The notes beneath the pieces were generated by a model. That model saw nothing but the letters and a program-made list of their open reading frames with translations. It did no database searches and was not told the origin of the DNA. A program made the translations under genes and the position numbers. From DASZTV01 sp036267875 (GTDB lineage: Bacteria; Actinomycetota; Actinomycetes; JAFAQI01), in assembly GCA_036267875.1 (NCBI GenBank), contig DATAVE010000172.1, forward strand, positions 1-34,274: a stretch of 34,274 nt of DNA. The letters run 5' to 3'. Of this stretch, positions 8,642-17,135 are shown piece by piece (positions within the stretch are counted from its first letter, which is position 1; the number at the start of each line of letters is the position of its first letter).

Positions 8642-9528
8642 CCGAACAGCCGCGCGTCGTGTTGTTGGTCGTGCACAACGGTCGCCCTGGCGCGACCGCG
8701 GCGGCCCGAGAGCTCGGCAGTCGGCTGGTTGCCGCGGGGATCGAGGTTCGGGTCTTCGAGCCTGAGGCGCTCGACGTGGAGTGCGTCGGAGCCTTCAGCG
8801 TGCCGGACGATCTCGACGCTGCCCGTGGCGCGGAGCTCGTGGTGGCGTTCGGCGGCGACGGGACGCTGCTTCGCGCGGCGGAGTACGCCCGGCCGCACGG
8901 CACGGCCCTGCTCGGAGTCAACCTCGGGCACGTCGGCTTCCTCGCCGAGTCCGATCCGATGTCGCTGGACGCGACCGCCACCGCGATCCTCGCTGGCGAC
9001 TACGAGGTCGAGGACCGGCTCGCGCTTGACGTGAAGGTGCTGCGCGACGGCGGCGAGGTGCTCCACGACTGGGCCCTCAACGACGTCTCGGTCGAGAAGG
9101 ACAGCCGCGAGCACATGATCAACCTGATCCTCGAGATCGACGGTCGGCCGCTCTCGCGATGGGGCTGTGACGGCCTCGTCTGTGCCACGCCGACCGGCTC
9201 GACGGCGTACGCGTTCTCGGCTGGTGGCCCCGTGGTGTGGCCGTCGGTCCAGGCGCTCCTCGTCGTCCCCATCAGTGCGCACGCCCTCTTCGCGCGGCCG
9301 CTGGTTGTCTCTCCGGCGTCGACTGTCGCGATCGAGCTCGCCGCCCCCGCGTCGTCAGCGGTGCTGTTCTGCGACGGACGGCGAACCCACCCCCTACAGC
9401 CTGACGATCGGCTTGAAATCGTCCGCAGCGCGGAGCCTGTCCGGCTGGTACGGCTGCGCAGCGCGCCGTTCACCGACCGGCTCGTCGAGAAGTTCAAGCT
9501 GCCGGTCCAGGGGTGGAGCGGGCGGTGA
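8638..9528 (+). CDS. nadK: NAD kinase
   Basis: The enzyme phosphorylates NAD to NADP using ATP or polyphosphate. The 296-residue product carries the nucleotide-binding GGDGT motif at residues 72-76 and the second conserved block GCDGLVCATPTGSTAYAFSA, where the GDG/GST loop contacts NAD. Length is normal for actinobacterial NadK. The start overlaps the tlyA stop (ATGA), matching the tlyA-nadK order of mycobacteria. The 3' end overlaps the next gene by 4 nt if that gene starts at 9525. No unusual residues were seen. Confidence 0.95.
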   Translation: MTEQPRVVLLVVHNGRPGATAAARELGSRLVAAGIEVRVFEPEALDVECVGAFSVPDDLDAARGAELVVAFGGDGTLLRAAEYARPHGTALLGVNLGHVGFLAESDPMSLDATATAILAGDYEVEDRLALDVKVLRDGGEVLHDWALNDVSVEKDSREHMINLILEIDGRPLSRWGCDGLVCATPTGSTAYAFSAGGPVVWPSVQALLVVPISAHALFARPLVVSPASTVAIELAAPASSAVLFCDGRRTHPLQPDDRLEIVRSAEPVRLVRLRSAPFTDRLVEKFKLPVQGWSGR

Positions 9529-11135
9529 CGGCGGCCTCGTCACCCGGCGCCGATCCACTCGTTGGTCGAGGCATGCTCGAGCGTCGCGGCCTGCTGGGCG
9601 CAGTTGCCGCCGGCGTCGCGCTGACTGCTCTGCCCGGTGGCGTCGCCACCGCCGCGACAGAGGCACCCCGGTCGCGCAAGGCCGACGTTGCGGTGACGGT
9701 GCCGGACGATCCCGCGCTCCACGCTTTGCGGCGGCTCGGGTACGGGCCGACGCCCGCCGACCTCGCCGCCGTCCGCAAGGCCGGAGTGCCAGGCTGGCTG
9801 GCGAAGCAGCTCGCCGGCGGCAAAGACCTCCACGAGACGGTGCTCGGACTGTCCTTTCCGCTGTTGTCGCTCTCGCCACTTCAGATGGCACAGGCCTACG
9901 CAGGGAACAGCGACGAGGTCGTCCAGGCCTACGAATGGTCGACCCTCTCGCGGACGATGTTCTCCGAAAGCCAGGTGCTCGCCAGGCTGACCGAGGTTTG
10001 GCTCGACCACTTCAACGTGTGCTCGCTGGTCGAGAAAGAGTTCCTGCCGTGGACCCGGTTCAGCTACGACACCAAAGTCGTTCGGCCGCGGGCGGCGGGG
10101 CCCTTTGTCGGTCTGCTCTCCGCTGTCCTGACCGCGCCGGCGATGCTGACCTTTCTCGACCAGTGGCTGTCCACGAAGACCTACCCGGTCGAGAATCTCG
10201 CTCGCGAGAATCTCGAGCTGCATACGGTCGGCCTCGGTAACTTCACCGAGCACGACGTGAAGGCCTACGCCAAGCTGCTCACCGGCGCGACGATCAATCA
10301 GCAGACCTGGGAGTACGAGTACGAACCGGCCGCGCATTACACGGGGCGGCTGGACATCGTCGGCTTCAAGACGTCCAACCGGTCGGCCAACGGCGAGCAC
10401 CTGATCCACGACTTCGCCGAGTACGTCGCACATCGGCCTGCCACGGCACGCAATGTCGCGCGGCGGTTGTTGGTGCACTACGTGTCTGATACCCCGTCGC
10501 CGTCGCTCGTCGACCGGGTCGCGCGGCACTATCTCCGCAACGGCACCGAGATCGGATCGACGTTGCGCTTCATCGTCGAGCAGGACGAGTTCTTCGCCAG
10601 CCGAGGACGCAAGGCTCGACGTCCCGGCGACACCTTTGCGGCTGCGATCCGTGGGATGGGGTGGACCTGGGGTCAGCTGCCGGACCTCGGAGCCGGCTCC
10701 GTCAACACCGTGATCGGCTGGGGCACCTTCCTGAACTTCCTACGAGCTGCAGGCCACGTGCCGTCGGAGTGGGTGGCGCCGAACGGCTATCCGCAGGTCG
10801 GCGCAGCTTGGCTGAACTCGAATACAACGCTGCAGATCTGGCAGCTCATGGGCTGGCTGGCCAACCCGGGTGCGACGAGTGCGCCATTCAGCAAGGGCCC
10901 GGGACCCGCTGCGGAGGCCTGGCACAAGGGCGCCACGATCGACGGGATCATTGCCGCCGCGGGTGAGCGCATCACCGGCCAGTCGATTCGTCGCGAGCAT
11001 CGCTATGCGATCGCCGAGCTCGCGGGTCTGAGCCCACACGCCCAGCCACCGGCGTCCTGGCGCAAGGGCGGCACCGCAGGGCATGGCGCGATCCACTTCG
11101 GGATCCTGGCCAGCGAGTACATGGAGCTGCGGTGA
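9525..11135 (+). CDS. DUF1800 family protein with Tat-type signal
   Basis: The product has about 536 residues. A twin-arginine-like signal sits at residues 18-47 (LERRGLLGAVAAGVALTAL followed by an Ala-rich cleavage region), predicting folded export. DUF1800 hallmarks follow: LHALRRLGYGPTPADLAAV, VWLDHFNV, and NLARENLELHTVGLGNFTEHDVKAYAKLLTG. The molecular function of DUF1800 is unknown; it is commonly paired with a DUF1501 gene, as here. The GTG at 9525 overlaps the nadK stop (GTGA); a GTG at 9513 would add four residues. The pair interrupts the usual nadK-recN order, so it is an insertion relative to mycobacteria. Its own stop overlaps the DUF1501 start by 4 nt. Confidence 0.85.
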   Translation: MTAASSPGADPLVGRGMLERRGLLGAVAAGVALTALPGGVATAATEAPRSRKADVAVTVPDDPALHALRRLGYGPTPADLAAVRKAGVPGWLAKQLAGGKDLHETVLGLSFPLLSLSPLQMAQAYAGNSDEVVQAYEWSTLSRTMFSESQVLARLTEVWLDHFNVCSLVEKEFLPWTRFSYDTKVVRPRAAGPFVGLLSAVLTAPAMLTFLDQWLSTKTYPVENLARENLELHTVGLGNFTEHDVKAYAKLLTGATINQQTWEYEYEPAAHYTGRLDIVGFKTSNRSANGEHLIHDFAEYVAHRPATARNVARRLLVHYVSDTPSPSLVDRVARHYLRNGTEIGSTLRFIVEQDEFFASRGRKARRPGDTFAAAIRGMGWTWGQLPDLGAGSVNTVIGWGTFLNFLRAAGHVPSEWVAPNGYPQVGAAWLNSNTTLQIWQLMGWLANPGATSAPFSKGPGPAAEAWHKGATIDGIIAAAGERITGQSIRREHRYAIAELAGLSPHAQPPASWRKGGTAGHGAIHFGILASEYMELR

Positions 11136-12391
11136 CACCCGCCGAAGACTGCTCGCTGTCGAGGCGGGCGCTTCTCAGCCGAGGCGCCGCCGTCGGGCTG
11201 GCCGCGATGGCGGCGCCGTCCGTGTTGCCGCGGTATGCCTTCGCGGCAGCCGACTCTGGGTCGCACCGACCCGCTGGCCGCCTTGTCGTGGTGTTCCTGC
11301 GCGGAGCCGTCGACGGCCTCTCGTTGGTCGTCCCGCATCACGACGCCAACTACTACAAGCTCCGGCCGACACTGGCCGTGCCCGCTAAGAGCGTTCACGA
11401 CCTCGACGGCCGATTCGGGCTCCATCCGTCACTTGCTCCGCTGATGCCGTTGTGGCGCAAGAACGAGCTGGCCGTCGTGCAAGCGACGGGACTGGACACC
11501 ACGGCCGACTACTCCCACTTCGACGCGCAGGCGACGATGGAAGCGGGTTCGGACGACCCGGGGTTGTCGACCGGCTGGCTTGCTCGGCACCTGTTGTGCC
11601 GGCCTCAGGCGACGGACACGTTGCGAGCCGTCTCCTTCGGTCAGCATGTCGCCGCCAGCCTTGTCGGGTGGGGCCACACGACGGCGATGACGGGACTCGA
11701 GGCGTTCCAGCTCGACACCGCGCCAGCGGCGTACGAGCTGGTCATGAAGGCGCTCGACCGGCTGTACAGCGACAGTGGCCGGCCCGCGACAGAAGCAGCA
11801 CACGAGACGTTCAATGCCTTGCAGCGCGTCGCCGCGGTGCGCGCCAGTTCGTACACGCCTTCCCACAACGTCAGCTACCCCACCTCGCTGCTCGGCGCTG
11901 CGTTGCTGGACATCGCGAAGGTGATCAAGGACGTCCCTCAACTCGAAGCCGTGACGGTGGACGCGTACGGCGTTGACGCCTTCGGCTGGGATACCCATGC
12001 CGGCCAGAACATCGCGTTGCCGCCGTTGCTGGCTGACCTCGCCGCCTGCCTCACGGCGTTCGTCACCGATCTCGACGATGAGATGCACAACACGACCGTC
12101 GTGGTGATGAGCGAGTTCGGTCGTCGGGTCGAGGAGAACAGCGCCGGCGGAACCGACCACGGGCACGGCAACGTGATGTTCGTCCTCGGGCGAGGCATCC
12201 ACGGCGGGAAGGTGTTCACCAAGTGGCCAGGGCTGGGGGACAAGCAGCTCGACTACGGCGATCTTGCCGTCACGACCGACTACCGGCAGGTCGTCGGCGA
12301 CGTCATCGCGCACCGGCTCGGCAACCCTCGAATCGGACAGGTGTTCCCCGGCCTGGCGTTCTCTCCGGTCGGGCTCACGCACATACGCTGA
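11132..12391 (+). CDS. DUF1501 family protein with Tat-type signal
   Basis: The 419-residue product starts with a Tat-like signal (SLSRRALLSRGAAVGLAAM) and an APxVLPRYAFAA cleavage region. The body shows DUF1501 features: LVVVFLRGAVDGLSLVVPH near the mature N-terminus, FGWDTHAGQN, and VVVMSEFGRRVEENSAGGTDHGHGN. This fold is related to the alkaline-phosphatase/sulfatase superfamily, and the His/Asp-rich GTDHGHG region could bind metal, though no substrate is known. The GTG start overlaps the DUF1800 stop (GTGA), so the two exported proteins are probably translated together and may act together outside the membrane. Confidence 0.87.
   Translation: MTPAEDCSLSRRALLSRGAAVGLAAMAAPSVLPRYAFAAADSGSHRPAGRLVVVFLRGAVDGLSLVVPHHDANYYKLRPTLAVPAKSVHDLDGRFGLHPSLAPLMPLWRKNELAVVQATGLDTTADYSHFDAQATMEAGSDDPGLSTGWLARHLLCRPQATDTLRAVSFGQHVAASLVGWGHTTAMTGLEAFQLDTAPAAYELVMKALDRLYSDSGRPATEAAHETFNALQRVAAVRASSYTPSHNVSYPTSLLGAALLDIAKVIKDVPQLEAVTVDAYGVDAFGWDTHAGQNIALPPLLADLAACLTAFVTDLDDEMHNTTVVVMSEFGRRVEENSAGGTDHGHGNVMFVLGRGIHGGKVFTKWPGLGDKQLDYGDLAVTTDYRQVVGDVIAHRLGNPRIGQVFPGLAFSPVGLTHIR
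12384..12389 (+). promoter_or_regulatory. Candidate -10 element for recN
   Basis: TACGCT lies inside the last codons of the DUF1501 gene, 6 nt before the recN GTG. It suggests that recN can be transcribed separately as a leaderless mRNA. Confidence 0.4.
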
Positions 12392-12395
12392 CCTG

Positions 12396-14138
12396 GTGCT
12401 CGTAGAGCTGCGGTTGCGCGGTCTCGGTGCCATTGACGAGGCGACACTGTCCTTCGGCGGCGGCTTCACCGCGGTGACCGGCGAGACCGGCGCCGGCAAG
12501 ACCATGTTGCTGACCGGGCTGGGCCTGCTGCTCGGCGGGCGCTCCGACAGCGGCCTGGTCCGCAGCGGGTACGAGCGAGCCGAGGTCGAGGGCCGCTTCC
12601 GGGTAGCGCCTGACGGTCCGGTTGCCGCGATCGTCGAGGAGAGCGGCGGCCAGCTCGACGGCGACGAGGTGGTCGTGGCACGGACGATCGCCGCCGACGG
12701 CCGATCGCGTGCATTCGTCGGCGGTCGCTCCGTACCTGCTGCCGTGCTCACCTCCCTGGCCGACGATCTCGTCACGGTGCACGGTCAGGCGGACCAGCGA
12801 GGGCTGCTCAGGCCGAGCGTGCAGCGCGGCGTGCTCGATCGCTTCGGCGGCGAGGCGATCGACCGGCCGCTCGCCGGCTACCGCGCGGCGTTTGCCGAGC
12901 TGGCATCGGTGCGTGCCGAGCTCGACGTAGTCACGGCTAACCGCCGCGAGCGGACCCTTGAAGCGGATGCGTTGCGACATGGGCTGACAGACATCGATGC
13001 TGTCGAGCCAGTCGCCGGCGAGGATGCCGCACTTTCGCTGGAGGTTGCCCGCCTCGCGCACTCGGAGGCGCTGCGCTCTGCAGCGGCCACGGCGCGGATC
13101 GCGCTACATCGCGGCGATGACGCGGCCGATGGCGATGACGCTGTCGGGCTTGTCGCGACTGCCCGCCACGATCTGGAGGCGGTCGCCGGCCATGATCCAG
13201 AGCTTGACGCGATCGCGGTCCGGCTCGCCGAGGCGTCGTACGTTCTTGCAGATGTCGCGGCGGATGTCGCGTCCTACCTGGACCGGTTGGAGGCCGACCC
13301 TGCGCGGCTCGCCGTGGTGCAGGAGCGGATGGCGAAGGTCTCCGCTCTTACGAAACGCTACGGCGCAGACGTCGATGGTGTCCTGGGCTGGGCCGACCAG
13401 GCCCGCGCCCGGCTCGCCGAGCTCGGCGACGATGACGGGCTGATCGCGGCGCTCGGCAAGCGTCGCGACGACATACTTGGCAAGCTGACCGCGGCGGCTG
13501 CGGACCTGTCTCGGGCACGGGCCGCGGCCGCAGCTCGACTGGAGTCGGCGGTGTCGGCTGAGTTGGCTGGCCTCGCGATGCCGCACTCTGCCGTACAGGT
13601 AGCCGTCGGACGCCGTGATGATCCGCACGGGATCGTGGTCGATGGCGCGAGTGTCGCCTTTGGCCCGGCGGGTGTCGACGACATCGAGTTCCGTCTCGTT
13701 GCGCACGAAGGCGCTCCCGCGCGGCCGCTCCATCGCGGCGCATCCGGTGGCGAGCTGTCGCGCGTCATGCTCGCCCTCGAGATCGTGCTTGCGGGCGCCG
13801 ATCCGGTGCCCACATTCGTCTTCGACGAGGTCGATGCCGGCGTTGGTGGCCGTGCGGCGGTAGAGGTCGGCCGCCGTCTCGCGGCACTGGCCGGCTCCGC
13901 TCAGGTCCTCGTTGTCACGCACCTGCCGCAGGTCGCAGCCTTCGCCGACCACCACGTCGTCGTGGCGAAGCCGGACCGTGGATCGGTCACCTCCAGCGCA
14001 GCCGCTCCCGTCGAGGGCGAGAGTCGGCTTCGCGAGCTGTCTCGGATGTTGGGCGGCCAGGAGGACTCCGAGCTGGCGCGGGGGCACGCCGAGGAGCTCT
14101 TGGTGCTCGCCGCGGAGTCGAAGCTGAATGGTCACTGA
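12396..14138 (+). CDS. recN: DNA repair protein RecN
   Basis: RecN is an SMC-like ATPase acting early in double-strand-break repair. The 580-residue product has Walker A GETGAGKT at residues 29-36, a long central coiled-coil-like region rich in Ala, Leu, Glu and Arg, then the ABC signature GASGGELSRVMLALEIVLA. Walker B FVFDEVDAGVGGRAA and the His switch VVTHLPQVAAFADHH complete the C-terminal half. The GTG at 12396 is chosen because homology begins at once with LVELRLRGLGAIDEA; the frame upstream only shadows the DUF1501 gene. It lies 4 nt after the DUF1501 stop. In mycobacteria recN directly follows nadK. Confidence 0.95.
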   Translation: MLVELRLRGLGAIDEATLSFGGGFTAVTGETGAGKTMLLTGLGLLLGGRSDSGLVRSGYERAEVEGRFRVAPDGPVAAIVEESGGQLDGDEVVVARTIAADGRSRAFVGGRSVPAAVLTSLADDLVTVHGQADQRGLLRPSVQRGVLDRFGGEAIDRPLAGYRAAFAELASVRAELDVVTANRRERTLEADALRHGLTDIDAVEPVAGEDAALSLEVARLAHSEALRSAAATARIALHRGDDAADGDDAVGLVATARHDLEAVAGHDPELDAIAVRLAEASYVLADVAADVASYLDRLEADPARLAVVQERMAKVSALTKRYGADVDGVLGWADQARARLAELGDDDGLIAALGKRRDDILGKLTAAAADLSRARAAAAARLESAVSAELAGLAMPHSAVQVAVGRRDDPHGIVVDGASVAFGPAGVDDIEFRLVAHEGAPARPLHRGASGGELSRVMLALEIVLAGADPVPTFVFDEVDAGVGGRAAVEVGRRLAALAGSAQVLVVTHLPQVAAFADHHVVVAKPDRGSVTSSAAAPVEGESRLRELSRMLGGQEDSELARGHAEELLVLAAESKLNGH

Positions 14139-14165
14139 TCCGACCTCTGGCAGACTTCCCGCAGA

Positions 14166-15350
14166 ATGAGGCTTGCGACACTTCGCCGCGCACGCGCCGG
14201 CGAGCTTCCCCCCGGCGTGGTGGGTCAGGTACGCCTTGACCGCCGTACCAAGGATCTGTCCCGCCGGCTTCGTCCCGGCGACATCGCGGTCATCGATCAC
14301 ATCGATCTCGACCTGGTCGGCGCCGAGTCGCTCGCTGCCAAGGGAGTCGTCGCGGTCGTCAACGTTGCCGCGAGCGTGTCCGGCCGCTACCCGAATCTCG
14401 GCCCCGAGGTGCTGATCTCGGCCGGCATCCCGCTCATCGACAGCGTCGGCGTCGATGCCTTCTCACGACTGCGCGAGGGGGACACGGTCCGGATCGAGGA
14501 CGACAAGGTCTTCGGCCTCGATGGGCTCATCCTCGTCCAAGGCACCCGGCAGAGCGCCGAGTCGGTTGCCGCCTCGATGCTCGATGCACGTGCTGGCCTT
14601 GCTAGCCAGCTGGAGGCCTTCGCTTCGAACACGATGGAGTATCTCCGTCGCGAACGCGACCTGCTGCTCGACGGCATCGGCGTACCTGACCTCGAGACCC
14701 AGCTCGACGGCCGTCACGTCCTGGTCGTCGTACGCGGATATCACTACCGCGAGGACCTGATCGCGCTTCGCCACTACGTCCGCGAATACCGACCCGTGCT
14801 GATCGGCGTGGACGGCGGGGCGGACGCGCTTCTCGAAGAGGGCCTTCGCCCCCACGTCATCGTCGGTGACATGGACTCGGTCAGCGACGCCGCGCTCAAG
14901 TGCGGTGCCGAGATCGTCGTACACGCCTATCGCGACGGAAGCGCACCCGGCCTCGCCCGGATCCAGGAGCTCGGGATCGAGCCGGTCGTGTTCCCAGCCG
15001 CCGGCACCAGCGAGGACCTCGCGTTGCTGCTTGCCGACGAAGGGGGCGCGGAGCTGATCGTCGCCGTCGGCACCCACGCCACTCTCGTCGAGTTTCTCGA
15101 CAAGGGCCGCGCGGGCATGGCGAGCACCTTCCTTACTCGGCTGCGGGTCGGCGGAAAGCTGATCGACGCAAAGGGCGTCAGCCGGCTCTATCGCACCAGG
15201 ATCCACGCCTCGTCGCTCGTGCTCCTTGTTCTCGCCACCGCACTCGCGTTCATCGTTGCGCTCTATGTCACACCCGGTGGGAGCCTCTACCGCGAGTACT
15301 TCGGTACCGACTGGGACCACTTCACGCGCTGGCTGCACGGACTGCTGTGA
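14166..15350 (+). CDS. steA: SteA-like cytokinetic protein
   Basis: SteA of Corynebacterium acts with SteB at the division site in septal peptidoglycan splitting; the mycobacterial relative is Rv1697. The 394-residue product has an N-terminal beta-rich domain (RLRPGDIAVIDHIDLDL), a thiamin-pyrophosphokinase-like middle (LIGVDGGADALLEEG, HVIVGDMDSVSDAAL) and one predicted membrane helix near residues 349-370 (SSLVLLVLATALAFIVALYV). A short C-terminal tail follows. A CAGACT hexamer lies 9 nt before the ATG, a weak promoter candidate. Its stop overlaps the next start by 4 nt (GTGA). The recN-steA-mctB order matches mycobacteria, supporting the call. Confidence 0.88.
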   Translation: MRLATLRRARAGELPPGVVGQVRLDRRTKDLSRRLRPGDIAVIDHIDLDLVGAESLAAKGVVAVVNVAASVSGRYPNLGPEVLISAGIPLIDSVGVDAFSRLREGDTVRIEDDKVFGLDGLILVQGTRQSAESVAASMLDARAGLASQLEAFASNTMEYLRRERDLLLDGIGVPDLETQLDGRHVLVVVRGYHYREDLIALRHYVREYRPVLIGVDGGADALLEEGLRPHVIVGDMDSVSDAALKCGAEIVVHAYRDGSAPGLARIQELGIEPVVFPAAGTSEDLALLLADEGGAELIVAVGTHATLVEFLDKGRAGMASTFLTRLRVGGKLIDAKGVSRLYRTRIHASSLVLLVLATALAFIVALYVTPGGSLYREYFGTDWDHFTRWLHGLL

Positions 15351-16291
15351 TCGACTTCAGATACCACATCGTCTCGCTGGTCGCCGTCTTCCTGGCACTG
15401 GCGCTCGGGTTGTTCCTCGGCAGTACGAGCCTGCAGAGCACCGTCACGCACAGCCTGCGGCAGCAGGCAAACCGCGTAACCGCGGACAACCAGTCGCTCG
15501 AGCACCAGAAGGATGCGCTGAACGCTCAGCTGTCCAGTCAGCAAGCCTTCGCCTCGGACGTCGAGCCCTACGCCGTGAGCGGCAAGCTGGTCGATGCCGG
15601 TGTGGCAGTGATCTCCGCCCCCGGGGTCGACAGCGGTGCTCGCGCGGCGTTGCTGGCGACGCTGGCATCGGCGGGCGCGTCGGTTACCTCCGAGGTCCAG
15701 CTTCAGTCGTCGTATCTCGATCCCGACCAGGACGAAACCCTCGGCGAGCTCGCTTTGCAGCTTGCTGGCACCGCTCGGCTGCCCCATGCCTCCGGCGCGA
15801 TCCAGGCGGGCACAGAGCTGGCACGCGCGTTGGTGACGAAGCCGGGCGCCAAGACGCCCTCCTCGCGGCAGATCGAGACGATCCTCAGCACGCTGTCGGC
15901 CGGGAACGTCATCACGGTGCAGGGCGCGACGCCGGTGCACACCGCCGATCTCGCAATCCTTCTCGTCCCGCTGGGTTCTGTACCCGACGGCTCGGCTGTC
16001 GCGTTGCAGCAGAACAGCGATCTGATTGGGCTCGCGACTGCGCTGCGCCACGACTCGCTCGGTGTCGTGGTGGCGTCTCCGACGCTGCAGTCCGGTGGAC
16101 CGAATGGCGCTCTCCCCGCGATTCGACAGGACGCCACGGTCTCGAGCACCGTGTCGACGGTTGACTCCGACGAGACCCCGATCGGGCGGGTCGCCATCGT
16201 GCTGGCGCTCGCAGAGGCGCCGGCTGGCACCACCGGTGAGTACGGCGTCTCACAGAAGCAGCCGCTGCCGAGTGCGAGCGCAGCGCCATGA
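15347..16291 (+). CDS. MctB-like membrane-anchored protein (copper transporter family)
   Basis: The 314-residue product begins MIDFRYHIVSLVAVFLALALGLFLGS, one N-terminal membrane helix, followed by a coiled-coil segment (QQANRVTADNQSLEHQKDALNAQLSSQ) and an extracytoplasmic mixed domain. This is the layout of mycobacterial Rv1698/MctB, which affects copper resistance and was earlier proposed as an outer-membrane channel. In Corynebacterium the equivalent position holds SteB, a partner of SteA, which may be the more relevant role next to steA. The GTG start overlaps the steA stop. No obvious Cys/His/Met metal cluster is seen. The family call is firm; the copper function is not shown here. Confidence 0.8.
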   Translation: MIDFRYHIVSLVAVFLALALGLFLGSTSLQSTVTHSLRQQANRVTADNQSLEHQKDALNAQLSSQQAFASDVEPYAVSGKLVDAGVAVISAPGVDSGARAALLATLASAGASVTSEVQLQSSYLDPDQDETLGELALQLAGTARLPHASGAIQAGTELARALVTKPGAKTPSSRQIETILSTLSAGNVITVQGATPVHTADLAILLVPLGSVPDGSAVALQQNSDLIGLATALRHDSLGVVVASPTLQSGGPNGALPAIRQDATVSSTVSTVDSDETPIGRVAIVLALAEAPAGTTGEYGVSQKQPLPSASAAP

Positions 16292-16301
16292 GACCCGTTT
16301 C

Positions 16302-17135
16302 GTGAGCCGCCGGAGGAAGGTCTCACCGCGGGTCGCTGGGTTGGTCGCGGGCGCCACGACTGCGCTTGCCTGGCGTTCGCTTCGATCGTCACCGACCGCA
16401 GCCGACCCGACCTGGCACCGGCAGAACTTCCGCGACCGCGAGGTCAGTCTGTTGCTCGGCCCCGCCGTCGCGGCCGGTGCCATCGTCGGGCTAGCCGCTG
16501 CCGGATCCGCACCGCGACGCCGGGCGACGCTTGCAGTTGCTGCGATCGGCTTGGTTGGCGCCTATGACGACCAGTACGGCAACAGTCACGCGCGTGGACT
16601 GGGCGGGCATCTCGAGGCGCTTCGGCACGGTCGGGTTACCACCGGCGTGGTGAAGCTCGTGACAATGGGTGGTGTCGCGGCCGCGGCTTCACGGCGTCAG
16701 CACCGCAAGCCCATCGATGTGGCGCTGGGAACGGTCTTGGTTGCCGGCACCGCGAACCTGGTCAATCTCTTCGATCTTCGACCGGGACGAGCAGCGAAGG
16801 TGACCAGCGTTGCGGCGTTCGCACTGAGCCGGGTAGGGGATCCGACGGCAAGGGCGGTTGCGAGCGTCGCTGGCTCAGTGGCCGGGGCAGCGCTTGGCCC
16901 GGATGTCCGCGAGCACGCGATGCTCGGTGACTGCGGTGCCAGCGCCTTGGGAGCAACTCTGGGGTGGTCGCTGGCAACTCGTCCTTCCCGCCTTGGTCGG
17001 ATTGCCGCCGCGAGCGGGGTGGTGGCGGCGACGCTGGCAAGCGAGCGGACGAGCTTCAGTGCGGTGATCGAGGCAAATCCCGTTCTGCGTACGATCGACG
17101 GGCTCGGTCGCGTGCGGGACCGTCGTGGCCGATGA
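16302..17135 (+). CDS. MraY/WecA-like phosphoglycosyl transferase (GT4-type membrane family)
   Basis: The 277-residue membrane protein keeps the three signatures of polyprenyl-phosphate sugar-1-phosphate transferases: an Asp pair in GAYDDQYG (about residues 87-93), NLFDLRPGRA near 155 in place of the usual NxxNLxDGLDGLA, and MLGDCGASALGATLG near 207-221. These enzymes load a sugar-phosphate onto undecaprenyl or decaprenyl phosphate. It is shorter than typical MraY (about 360 residues), with fewer N-terminal helices, so it is divergent. The GTG start lies 10 nt after the MctB-like stop. It overlaps the MurJ-like gene by 11 nt, suggesting one pathway. Sugar and acceptor cannot be told from sequence. 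Confidence 0.72.
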   Translation: MSRRRKVSPRVAGLVAGATTALAWRSLRSSPTAADPTWHRQNFRDREVSLLLGPAVAAGAIVGLAAAGSAPRRRATLAVAAIGLVGAYDDQYGNSHARGLGGHLEALRHGRVTTGVVKLVTMGGVAAAASRRQHRKPIDVALGTVLVAGTANLVNLFDLRPGRAAKVTSVAAFALSRVGDPTARAVASVAGSVAGAALGPDVREHAMLGDCGASALGATLGWSLATRPSRLGRIAAASGVVAATLASERTSFSAVIEANPVLRTIDGLGRVRDRRGR

